14,771 nt of DNA from Dunaliella salina (taxonomy: Eukaryota; Chlorophyta; Chlorophyceae; Chlamydomonadales; Dunaliellaceae), in the NCBI GenBank assembly GCA_002284615.2, contig MU070401.1, positions 43,781 through 58,551 of the forward strand. The letters run 5' to 3'. A program made the translations under genes and the position numbers. A model generated the notes under the pieces. It searched no databases. It saw nothing but the letters and a program-made list of their open reading frames with translations, and was not told the DNA's origin. Of the stretch, positions 7,671 through 14,771 are shown in pieces; positions within the stretch are counted from its first letter, which is position 1; every line of letters starts with the position of its first letter.

Positions 7671-8124
7671 TCCCTGAGCACTCGACAAGTAGAACCCTCC
7701 CTAAATATATTTTCCCTCGTCGTTTCCTTGACAAAGAAAGGCTCACATCTAGCCGCCCTGATGCAACATTAGTTGTTCCCAGTTGTTCCCATGAAAGAAG
7801 TGCCAAGGACCATTCTTGGTATCAATTGAGAAGTGCAAGGGGGTGCGGGGGAAACAAGGAGCGCTCAGCGCCAGCCGCAGCCACTCCACCTACTTCCAAG
7901 GTTCGTCACCCTAGTCAGCTCCTCTTAGAACAGAGGCACATCCATCTTGTGGAAATCAAATACTGTGAAGACACCTGGCCCAATTTGAATCAGCTTGAGG
8001 CCTCCAAGCAGCAGCACCGCAATTTGTGTCGCCATCTATCAAGGGCCTCTGCTCAAGTCACCCTTCATACTATTCTATTAGGTGTGGGTGGAGTCGTCTA
8101 CACCCCACACTCTGGAGCCACTTG
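7671..8124 (+). pseudogene. Restriction-like endonuclease segment
   Basis: An open frame of about 150 residues with DLQVPEHSTSRTLPKYIF, a conserved FLDKERLTSSRPD, a low-complexity charged spacer, and LVEIKYCED followed by QLEASKQQH. The P-D and E-x-K residues of the PD-(D/E)XK fold are intact. In R2-type elements this nuclease nicks the target DNA. The frame breaks near 8100 but the C-terminus continues in another frame to 8309. Confidence 0.65.
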
Positions 8125-8309
8125 AAGAGCTTCAAGTTGGTCTTGTCACACACAAGGCCACCAAGCTTGCTCTGAGGCTACATGCTCTTTCTGTCCAGCA
8201 TGCTTACAAATTTGCCTGTACCAGACGAGCTCTGGAGAAGACCTCTTTTAAATCTCATCAACAAGGTCAGGCATGGGCCGCTGCAAGCAACCCTCCTGAT
8301 CCCCACTGA

Positions 8310-8470
8310 CTTCTTTTCTCATTTTTTCTTGGTGAAGGGGATATACAGTGCCTTGGCCCTAGGTATCCTCTTTGCCTTATTGATGTGGGGAGTGTTTTCA
8401 CTGCCTGCATAGTTGTTTTTTCTTTTCTTTTCTTTCTTTTCTTTGACCAGTGTCCTAGAACCTTGTCGTC
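8310..8470 (+). other. Probable 3' untranslated end of the nuclease-bearing element
   Basis: Non-coding sequence directly after the element stop codon, with GGTGAAGGGGATATAC near 8331 and a T/C tract (TTTTCTTTTC-type) at 8409-8445. Where the element ends is not defined by a repeat or a duplication. Confidence 0.35.
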
Positions 8471-9924
8471 AACATGAAAAGGACAAGTCAGCCCTCGTGA
8501 AAGAAACAAACCCTGCTGTGAATCTCGAGTTCGATTTGGTTCTCTAGCACCAGCCAATGCCTTCTCAAAATATGCACTCCATGCTCATGGGCCACTCTTC
8601 AACGAAAAGCCCTGCAGAGCAGAAGGGAAGGGAAATGGTCTCAGGTCAAGTAAAGGGTCATGGTAAAATGACAGACCTCCAATCCACAAGGCTTGAGCTG
8701 CGACCTTGATCCAAGTTCATGTGGCATGCAAGATAGCAGGGTCTCCTACCCACAAGGATCTTGTGCCGTCGGGTACTTTGGATCAGGCAAACACACATGT
8801 TCATTCACTCTACAAAATGTTGGACATTCTGCACCTCTGAAAAACTTTCTTTTCATAAATCCCTCTCTTGTGACACACCTTTGTCAGAAGTAACTGGGGA
8901 AGGAGCGATATGAGCATTCCAAGCACACTGCTACAGCATGTCACCACCGGCAAGGTACACAATCCCTCACACACCCTGAAATGCTGCTGTTCAAAATCCT
9001 GAGAAGTCCAGCAGCTTACACTGCTCCCTTGATGAAGCATTGTTCAGTATTCACACCTCAAAGATTACTGCTAGCTAGGAGGAAGCTGTACCCAGCTGTT
9101 ACACCTCCCCATGCTTAAGGTCAGGCAGGCAGGTCTCGGTTTATGCACCACTGCAACCAGCAGATCTTGAGTATGCAGGACCCTTTGTTTGGGCCTTCCC
9201 GAGCAACCTTGTGTATTCACTTAGTGGTTGGGGTTGCCCCAGGCGTGATGCCAGAAATCAGGAAAATTGCCTGTCAAAGTGCGGTCCCCAGAAATCGGAA
9301 ATAGGTCTCCAGGAAAAGGATCACAGAGTCTTTAGGGGAACTTTGCTGCACGCAAGGCCTGGTTCTTTGTGCGCCCAGCCAGCAAAATTCACAACCTGTG
9401 TGCACCAACCCGTAAGTTGCACCCTCAAGCCTAAGTTAAAGTCTGGATGTGCCCGGGTGGCCACGGGCTGGCTTCATTGGACGACCTGCGCTGCTTTAAG
9501 GATGTCTTGGCCTTAAGGTCAGCCAAAAGGAATGCTGATGGTAAGGATCGGCTTTTCAATAATATTCAATGAGATTCAGGTGCATCAGTGGGGTCTTGGG
9601 GTGATGTCCGCAACAAAATCCATTTTCATAAAAATCTTTGCTGATAGCTAAAGATGGGGAGACAAACAAAGCATATGTGAATATGTCTACCAAAATTACG
9701 CGCTGGAAATTTGAGGGCACTGCCAAAATCCCTCAAGGTTAGGATGTGCCCCTACAAGCTACAGCTTCAGGCAAAATAAACTCCGTGGACTTCGACAGAG
9801 CTAGACAACTTCCTCCCCAAATCAGAACGTTTTAAAATGCTCCCGGCAGAGATGGGCCCCATCCTTGGCCAGTCAAAAGGTCCGCAGTGCTAGAGCTTGG
9901 CCGGCCAAAGTTGGGACCAACATG
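8471..9924. other. No gene recognised
   Basis: About 1.45 kb. Open frames at 8693-8893 and 9211-9516 (plus) have no recognisable motifs. A short protein-like stretch (LDDLRCFKDVLALRSAKRN) is encoded near 9479-9535 on the plus strand without convincing splice borders. Text is compatible with decayed repeats. Confidence 0.4.
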
Positions 9925-10190
9925 TCTACTCAATGAAGGTGTGGACCCCACATTTAAGCCACCAAAACTCCAGTCTGGCCCAACTCCTGCATCAAATCGG
10001 TTGATGATTAATGATTTGAAGTCCTTGTAACAGAAGAATAACATTCCATAACAAATTGGAGCATAAAGACCCACTTCTTTGTGGTCAGATTCAGGATTTT
10101 AGCCATTTACCTCAGAGAGAATCCAGCACAAGAGGTGCCACAAGGTCAAAGTTAGGCCTTTTCCCCTCTTTTCAAATACATAGGACAATA
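9925..10190 (-). repeat. Dispersed repeat, copy 2 (inverted)
   Basis: The reverse complement of this stretch aligns with 5935-6185. The minus strand encodes FCYKDFKSLIINRFDAGV followed by GPDWSFGG, against FYYKDSKSLQITQFGGVG in copy 1. Confidence 0.65.
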
Positions 10191-10365
10191 GCAGAATACA
10201 TGGAGATTACAAATAAAATCTTTGGTGGTCCCAGGGTGGGCTGTGTTTGGGATCTGAAGACCAGGAGATTAATCTGGAGTACTCTGATTTTAACCGTGAT
10301 TTTAATATCTCTTTTGGCATACATAGCAATTTTTTGAAATAGTAAAAACGGTATTATGAAAAAAT

Positions 10366-10390
10366 AACAACAGACGACAACAACAACAGC

Positions 10391-10422
<32 letters not shown>
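10366..10422. repeat. (CAA)n microsatellite
   Basis: Mostly perfect CAA repeats with a few interruptions (CGA, CAG), flanked by A-rich sequence. Open frames read through it on both strands are poly-residue artefacts. Confidence 0.95.
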
Positions 10423-10429
10423 GAAAAAA

Positions 10430-11366
10430 ATGGTTTGGTAAACGTAACACTCAAGTTGGTGGACCCAAACACAAAAAAATTGCTGGTTTCTTATGCACAA
10501 TACTCGACCTGAGCGACGTCCAGGTGTCCTTAACATGCTATCCCTCTCTTTCTAACAAGCAACCTGTCACACTCAGAGTGGGATTGAAAGTGGCGGGCAG
10601 TATAGCATCCTTTTTAAGGATTAAGGGCCCGTCCAAGAGCCATGAACATGAGACAAATTTGGGTTGGAGCAGACATCTTGGCTCCCATCTTTCTAAGAAT
10701 GTGAAGGATGCCCTAATTTGCCCTGGCTCACTTCTTGATCTCCGTCCTCAATTTTCCATGCAGAAATATTTAAGTAAGTCTTCCTCAACCACTCTGTGTA
10801 TACATACGTATACATGCGTACCGAGTCCTACCAACTTCCTTTGGATATTCAGCTTCTCACCATTACACAGTAACTTAGGTGGCCTGAATTTAGGGTCTCT
10901 TTCCATGCATACCAAGTCAACTTCAAAAATCAATACCTTTTGTCATCAATCATTCATGCATCCAAAAAATACTTTTTTCCAGGTGTCTGCAGACATCTCC
11001 CACATCCATTTTAACAAACTTGCAGGGTGATAGAAATTCTGTGCGAGATTCCGAATCCAAGAAAGAAACATGACAGCTGAAATTCTGAACTTGGAAACCA
11101 TAGCAGCAGCAGTACCAAAGAGGGATGACAATTTTGTGGTATCACAAATTGAGTTTGGCAACTTGTTGGAGAAAGCGCATCGTTTGACAAACTGCTCAGA
11201 CGCGCGTTTGCCTTTTAGCAGGTGGGCCAGGAAGGGGTCAGCAACTGCCTCCCACCCAACCACTCTAAACACCATCCAATTCCTCCTCAGACGCAGTATA
11301 CCAATTATCATTGATTGTGAACAACTATTTATTTCTGTTTTTCATACAGGGCAGAGCAAAAAGTCA
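10430..11366. other. Unassigned ORF-bearing stretch
   Basis: The plus strand has an open frame of 168 codons (10524-11030) and another of 116 (11070-11420). The minus strand has 121 codons (10946-11311) and 61 codons (10748-10933). None shows a motif I recognise and they overlap on opposite strands, so at most one strand can be coding. The region lies just past the 3' end of the minus-strand MCM10 gene and may include its 3' untranslated region or a decayed element. Confidence 0.35.
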
Positions 11367-11390
11367 TCATTGGGTGTCTTCGGGACATTT
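11367..11390 (-). CDS. MCM10: Possible terminal MCM10 exon
   Basis: After the acceptor AATCTCCCTGCGCAG the phase-0 frame reads KCPEDTQ and then TGA. It would add seven residues to GVEQ, giving a plausible short end. This rests only on splice-site appearance and phase; other short terminal exons or read-through are possible. Confidence 0.22.
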   Translation of the reverse strand, partial: KCPEDTQ

Positions 11391-11708
11391 CTGCGCAGGG
11401 AGATTAAAGCTAGGAACTGACAAAACAAAGGCCACCGTCGGTTGCAGAACTTCAAATAATTGAATTTCGGAACACTTCTACGTTATTGCACACCCCCCCC
11501 TCAATGCACGGCACTTGAATCCAAATGACGCTGTACTCCATGCAGGAAGCCATACCTGGCATAAGTAGAGCCTAGTGAATAAATCCTTGAGAACTTCAGA
11601 AAAACACATAGGCAAGCGAAACTATTTATGCATCAATGAGTATTTCTGTCTTCCTCTTTCCTTGTTCTTTTGCCATGGCACAACAGCATGACAAGCCAGC
11701 TGACTCAC

Positions 11709-11841
11709 CTGCTCCACACCCCGCGGAAGGAAATTCTCTCGCAGTGCCACGGCACTGTTTGGGTCCGGCTTGCGAGCCTTGCTGCTTCCAGAAGCCATGG
11801 CCATGGTGGATGCCCGGAAGGCCATGCCTGGGTCATTGCAC
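11709..11841 (-). CDS. MCM10: MCM10 exon: last zinc ligand and LPRG motif
   Basis: 133 bases. The first base completes the split Arg codon and the next codon (TGC) supplies the fourth Cys of the ribbon. It continues NDPGMAFRASTMAMASGSS, KARKPDPNSAVALR and ENFLPRGVEQ, ending in phase 0 at CAG|GTGAGT. The acceptor is preceded by a pyrimidine-rich CCTTGCTCCCTCCTCAAATGCGCAG. Upstream duplicates of this acceptor could extend the exon in frame by 34 or 52 codons. Without splicing at its donor the frame would run on to a stop at 11622. Confidence 0.78.
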
Positions 11842-14623
11842 CTGCGCATTTGAGGAGGGAGCAAGGCATATTGAGAATTCTGAATCTCCATCCTAAACTG
11901 TCTGCCCCAAAGTTTTAGACCCCCCAGCCCTTGTTCACTGCACCTGCGCACCAGGGGAGGGATCAGGGCTGAGATTGAAGCAACTGGGTCATTGCACCTG
12001 TGCATTCGGGAGGGAGCAGGGCATAGAAGGTTCTAAACCTACTCCAGCCCCCCTCCAGAGCCCTCTGTCCCAGAGTTTTAGACCCTCCAAACCTGGGTCA
12101 TTGCATCTGCGCAATGGAAAAGAGAAAGAACCTCTACGCAATTCACAGGTTGCGTGCATTAAGAACAGGTTCCCCTGCGCGTCTGAGGAGGGAGCAGGGC
12201 CGAGGATGGATCACCTTTGCTCAACCACAGAGTGGCGGAGCTGGACTGACCAGGCGGGAGGTTCCCCAGCACACTGTTGTGCGTGCATCAATGGCCAGGA
12301 AGTAGAAGACCGAGCAGCGGCAAACCTGCAGCAAACTGAGAGCTGGAGCGCACTGCTGTGCATGCAGTCATACAGGGAATGCAGGAGAGTGATGAAGTGT
12401 ACCTGAAAGTGCATGCATGTGAATTGGTCAGGCGGGCAGGCGGTTGCGATTGAAAAGGACAGATCGAGGTGCAAAGTTGAGAACGACAGCAGTTGTTACA
12501 CACGTCGCATGGTGTGGCCCGCACACACATGGTGCTCGATACGAAGGAAGAGCAGCTTATACATCAAAAGCAAAGGAGGTTGTGGCCTGAGACAGCCAGC
12601 ACCATGCATGTAACGACACAATCCTCCTGCATCAGACTGGAGAGCATCAAGACCAGACGCATTTTTCAAATGCGAGTGATCACCTCCTGCCGGCATTTGA
12701 GCTGGGCAAGGTGCTCTGTGTGGACTGCATTTACCCCTTCCCTTTTTTCCTTCTCCCTTCTATTCCTTTTTGTATGGATTGCCTGAAGGGCCCTGCAGGT
12801 CCCACCACCAGCCGGCAAGGATCCTCACACCTTGCTCCGAGGACGATACGAGCCCCCAGGTCTGGAAGGCCAGCGAGGCCCCACTTGCAAGGGCATGCAC
12901 GCTCTGTGTGTGTGTGGGTGCAAATGCCCTACATACACACCTTGGGCACCTCCTGCTGGGAAAGATGACGCCCAATGTGGTGAAGTGGGCGTTGCAGTGG
13001 AGGCATTGCCACCAGCGCTTGGTCGTGCTGACACGTGTCACGGTGTGGTCTCTGCACGCGGCATCACGCCGCTCTGAGAACCGGGCGCACTCCTTGCAGT
13101 GCAGGGCCGTGACCTGCAGGGGTTAGGGTAAGTGCCGTACTGCATGCAAGCCCTTCCAAATAATTCACCAACGAGGGATTGCTTGAAGAAACAGCGTACA
13201 GATGAAAATTATGCATAGGGCCATGAGCTGCAGGGTTGGAGGACTGCCGTGTTGCGTGCACTGCAAGCAAGCTCTGCACTGCACTGAATGCTGAATTGCA
13301 TGTACTGCAAGCTAGCCCTGCACTGCAAGGAGTGCCTAGGTGTTACATGCACTGCAAGTAAGCCCGGCATTGCAAGGCAAGCGGTGTTGCATGCACTGCA
13401 AGAAAGCCCTGCATTGCAAGGAGTGCCATGTTGCATGCACAGCAAGCTAGCCTTGCACTGCACTGAGTGCCATGTTGCATGCACTGCAAGCAAGCTCTGC
13501 ACTGCAAGGTAAGCGGTGTTACATGCACTGCAAGCAAGCTCTGCACTGCAAGGTAAGCGGTTTTACATGCACTGCAAGTAAGCCCTGCACTGCACTGAGT
13601 GCCGTGTTGCATGCGCAGCAAGCTAGCCCTGCACTGCACTGAGTGCCGTATTGCATGCACAGCAAGCTAGCCCTGCACTGCACTGAAAGGAGTGCTGAGG
13701 TAATTCATGGCACGGCAATGGGCACAGCCTTTGCATGCTTTGGCAGACACTGGGTGACTGCGCCCACCCTAAAAGTTGAAATCCAATGTGCGGGCTGCCA
13801 GGGTATTAAGATACAAACGAGAGCCAAAAAATAAAGTATGCTTGTTGTATCGGAACCTAAGCCCGGAATGGAAACAGCGTCATTGAAATCCAATGCTGGG
13901 GCTGCTGTGGAGGGCAGAGCATGCATGCTTCCTCACTTGAAAATAAATCCTCAATAAGCACACTGGATTTGGGAGGCATCGATCCTTCTTCTATAGGCCA
14001 ACCCAGTCCAGCTCGCAGCCCAAGCCTGGAGGGTAGTTCATGATCGGTCATCTGGTCCGGAAATGCGAGTTATTGTTATGGAGAGCTCCCAACACTGGCC
14101 ACGCTGGGGCAGGCTTGAGCTCATCTCGTCTCCTTTCAAGAACAACCAAACAAAGATCTACACCTGCCATGAGGCCGCGTGCATTCCGAGATTAGGAAAG
14201 GACCAAAGTCCCTGCTGAAGGGCCTCAGCACAATCCCCAAAGCCAAAATCAAACCAGAGCCTTTCCCTCATGCTGGTGGCAGATCCCCGCAAGGTTGCAT
14301 CACATACGTTCAGGCCCTGCTGAGGCAAGGCTTGAGATCCTCTCATCTCCTCAACACCAAGTCAGGGCATCTCCAGCATGCTGATCCACACAAGGTTGCA
14401 ACACGATACATCAGTTGTATTACTTGGTTTGCTGAATGGTACTCGTTGTCAGTCAAAAACACATGTGCAGGCCCATAATTGTGCCCATCACTACAGAAAA
14501 GCAGCACTCACCTGCAGCTTAATCACGGCTTCTAGCTTCTGCACCAGCTGATCTCGCCTCTCGAGCTGATCCATCACACCGGTCAGGCGCTCAAACTCAG
14601 CCTCCTCTCCAAGCTCAGCGTAA
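11709..14623 (-). CDS. MCM10: MCM10 replication factor, C-terminal part (three exons)
   Basis: Mcm10 is a nuclear DNA-replication initiation factor that binds the CMG helicase, DNA polymerase alpha and DNA; animals and plants have a C-terminal zinc domain. Exons are 14623-14512, 13113-12941 and 11841-11709. The first encodes a charged helical stretch (FERLTGVMDQLERRDQLVQK). The second has CKEC...C...H, then KRWWQCLHC and RRCPR. The third begins by completing Arg and adding Cys (CPR-C), then ends with RENFLPRGVEQ, which corresponds to the LLPRGEEH-like end of the family. The order helix, C-x2-C...C-x2-H, KR(W/F)(W/F)-x-C, C-x2-C, LPRG is what I know of Mcm10. All three junctions have GT...AG borders and matching phase. 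The 5' exons lie outside the window; the very end of the protein is uncertain. Confidence 0.82.
11830..12184 (-). repeat. Tandem duplication carrying 3' splice sites
   Basis: On the minus strand a pyrimidine-rich stretch ending in GCGCAG or GCACAG is followed by (G/A)TGCAATGACCCAG or a variant. Exon-like starts lie at 11841, 11943, 11997 and 12106, and a fifth acceptor-like end lies at 12174 with a different downstream sequence. The word AGTTTTAGACCC recurs at 11911 and 12073 (plus strand), so a unit of about 156-163 bases holding two acceptors has been duplicated. Confidence 0.8.
12185..12940 (-). other. MCM10 intron (remaining part)
   Basis: Intron sequence between the zinc-core exon and the duplicated acceptors. 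It contains a purine/pyrimidine tract near 12731-12770 and a GT-rich stretch at 12904-12916. No further exon is needed because the flanking exons join in phase and complete the zinc ribbon. Confidence 0.6.
12941..13113 (-). CDS. MCM10: MCM10 exon: zinc-binding core
   Basis: 173 bases, starting in phase 0 after CCTGCAG and ending after two bases of an Arg codon at AAG|GTGTGT. It reads VTALHCKECARFSERR, DAACRDHTV, STTKRWWQCLHCNAHF, LGVIFPSRRCPR. Ligand candidates are Cys-x2-Cys with a later Cys and His, then a ribbon of Cys-x2-Cys and Cys-x2-Cys whose last Cys comes from the next exon. This is the strongest evidence for MCM10. Confidence 0.83.
13087..13107 (-). repeat. 21-base inverted match to satellite unit 2
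   Basis: The minus strand here (exon codons for A-L-H-C-K-E-C) equals the plus strand at 13315-13335 over 21 bases. In the pre-mRNA the two could pair across about 207 bases, close to the acceptor at 13113/13114. Confidence 0.85.
13114..13248 (-). other. MCM10 intron next to the acceptor
   Basis: Between the zinc-core exon and the satellite. GTGCCGTACTGCATGCAAGCCC at about 13132-13153 looks like a diverged partial satellite unit. Confidence 0.5.
13249..13691. repeat. 44-bp satellite, ten units, within an MCM10 intron
   Basis: Units start at 13249, 13293, 13340, 13384, 13428, 13472, 13516, 13560, 13604 and 13648; all are 44 bases except the second (47). The plus-strand consensus begins GTGTTGCATGCACTGCAAG and continues CAAGCCCTGCACTGCA with one of three endings (AGGAGTGCC, AGGTAAGCG, CTGAGTGCC). 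The open frames through the array on both strands are repeat artefacts. The second unit contains an exact 21-base inverted match to the MCM10 zinc-core exon. Confidence 0.95.
13692..14511 (-). other. MCM10 intron without recognised features
   Basis: No exon, RNA gene or mobile-element motif was seen. A related phrase, GAAATCCAATG(TG/C) followed by GGGCTGC, occurs at 13779 and 13885, hinting at an old duplication of about 106 bases. Confidence 0.45.
14512..14623 (-). CDS. MCM10: MCM10 exon: helical segment before the zinc domain
   Basis: 112 bases; the first base completes a codon from an upstream exon, then YAELGEEAEFERLTGV and LERRDQLVQKLEAVIKLQ. The donor is CAG|GTGAGT (phase 0). The acceptor is TTCACCTCAG. 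Acidic and basic heptad-like spacing suggests a helix or coiled coil, as in the segment before the zinc domain of animal Mcm10. Confidence 0.75.
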
Positions 14624-14630
14624 CTGAGGT

Positions 14631-14682
14631 GAACCGCGTTTGACGTGAGAATGTGTGAAGAGCGTTTGATGTGAGAACGTGT
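14631..14682. repeat. 26-bp tandem duplication upstream of an MCM10 acceptor
   Basis: Two 26-base units (14631-14656 and 14657-14682), GAACCGCGTTTGACGTGAGA-type and GAAGAGCGTTTGATGTGAGA-type, with four differences. On the transcribed strand they form the pyrimidine-containing stretch immediately before the acceptor at 14623/14624. Confidence 0.85.
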
Positions 14683-14702
14683 GTAGGTCAAGCAGTTTGT
14701 AG

Positions 14703-14771
14703 CACACACACACACACACAACACACACACACACACAACACACACACACACACAACACACACACACACACA
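14703..14771. repeat. (AC)n microsatellite at right end
   Basis: AC repeats with ACAACAC interruptions at a spacing of about 16-17 bases, running off the window end. They lie in the intron upstream of the first visible MCM10 exon. Confidence 0.97.

Larger units (their letters stand above)
6340..8309 (+). pseudogene. Decayed element ORF: zinc knuckle plus restriction-like endonuclease
   Basis: Before the insertion, the frame reads VSNALGTLPTLPLKMKRN, FRTGALFNQKHAVHF and a zinc-knuckle-like CPLYGGPDSALHILAGY, up to NMVTER at 6579. After the insertion it continues at 7543 as HNINSRTLLKGI. A frameshift near 7670 leads into SSRPDATLVVP and HIHLVEIKYCEDTWP, and another near 8100 into PHTLEPLEEL...NPPDPH and a stop at 8307-8309. 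RPD (7754-7762) and E-x-K (7952-7960) fit the PD-(D/E)XK nuclease core. A zinc knuckle followed by such a nuclease is the C-terminal layout of R2-type non-LTR elements. I recall near-identical C-termini from Cymbomonas element ORFs, unverified. Start of the fragment is uncertain. Confidence 0.75.

Noticed and set aside
8267..8557. 96-codon minus-strand ORF
   Set aside because: Overlaps the C-terminus and 3' end of the plus-strand element ORF, which has clear motifs; it is a shadow.
10172..10536. Poly-Val and poly-Leu minus-strand ORFs
   Set aside because: By-products of the CAA microsatellite.
11070..11420. 116-codon plus-strand ORF as a gene
   Set aside because: No motif, overlapped by an equally long minus-strand ORF, and lies in the probable 3' region of MCM10; left as unassigned.
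12760..13041. 93-codon minus-strand ORF as a stand-alone zinc-finger gene
   Set aside because: Its zinc part is the MCM10 exon 12941-13113 and the rest is intron read-through past a good donor.
13209..13660. Long Cys/Ala-rich ORFs on both strands
   Set aside because: They are translations of the 44-bp satellite; open in several frames because the unit lacks stops.
13249..13691. CRISPR-like array
   Set aside because: Units are contiguous 44-bp repeats with no unique spacers, inside a eukaryotic intron.

Overview
This looks like nuclear DNA of a green alga with intron-rich genes and many mobile-element remnants. The evidence is exons with GT...AG borders, long introns, simple-sequence repeats, decayed retroelement-like ORFs, a C-terminal Mcm10 domain, and no operons or ribosome-binding-site logic. 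The retroelement ORFs resemble families I recall from prasinophytes such as Cymbomonas; that assignment is from memory and unverified. Both ends are long (AC)n microsatellites, so the window may be a whole contig that stopped at simple repeats.

Layout, left to right. 1-83 is (AC)n. 84-2460 is mostly non-coding. It holds an inverted pair of related coding-like fragments (690-800 minus, 1375-1475 plus) and two candidate plus-strand exons of an unidentified protein (1551-1618, 1707-1787). 2462-2775 is an array of ATTGAAATCAAT palindromes. It abuts a badly mutated minus-strand ORF (2776-4990) whose pieces read, in order, as an N-terminal domain, a PHD-like zinc finger, a linker, an adenine-methyltransferase-like domain with a DPP motif, and an RNase H domain cut off by the array. 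5036-5423 is the 3' end of a LINE-like element on the plus strand. 5935-6185 is a dispersed repeat with an inverted copy at 9925-10190. 6340-8309 is a second decayed element ORF (plus strand) with a zinc knuckle and a restriction-like endonuclease (RPD...E-x-K). It is split by a 952-bp insertion (6580-7531) flanked by an 11-bp target-site duplication. The insertion carries a CAG/poly-Q reading frame and ends with the same 3' tail as the LINE at 5423. 8310-11366 is largely unassigned.

11709-14623 (minus strand) is the clearest host gene: the C-terminal zinc-binding end of the replication factor MCM10, in three exons whose phases join exactly. Its 5' part lies beyond the right end of the window. 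Two features of its introns stand out. The intron before the last confident exon contains tandem duplicates of the 3' splice site plus exon start, two of them extending the exon in frame. The preceding intron contains a ten-unit 44-bp satellite whose units include an exact inverted 21-bp match to the start of the downstream zinc-finger exon.

The mobile pieces do not form a working system here; all are broken. Their domain set (PHD, methyltransferase, RNase H, zinc knuckle, restriction-like nuclease, with no reverse transcriptase seen) suggests an unusual element family, provided the two pieces belong together.
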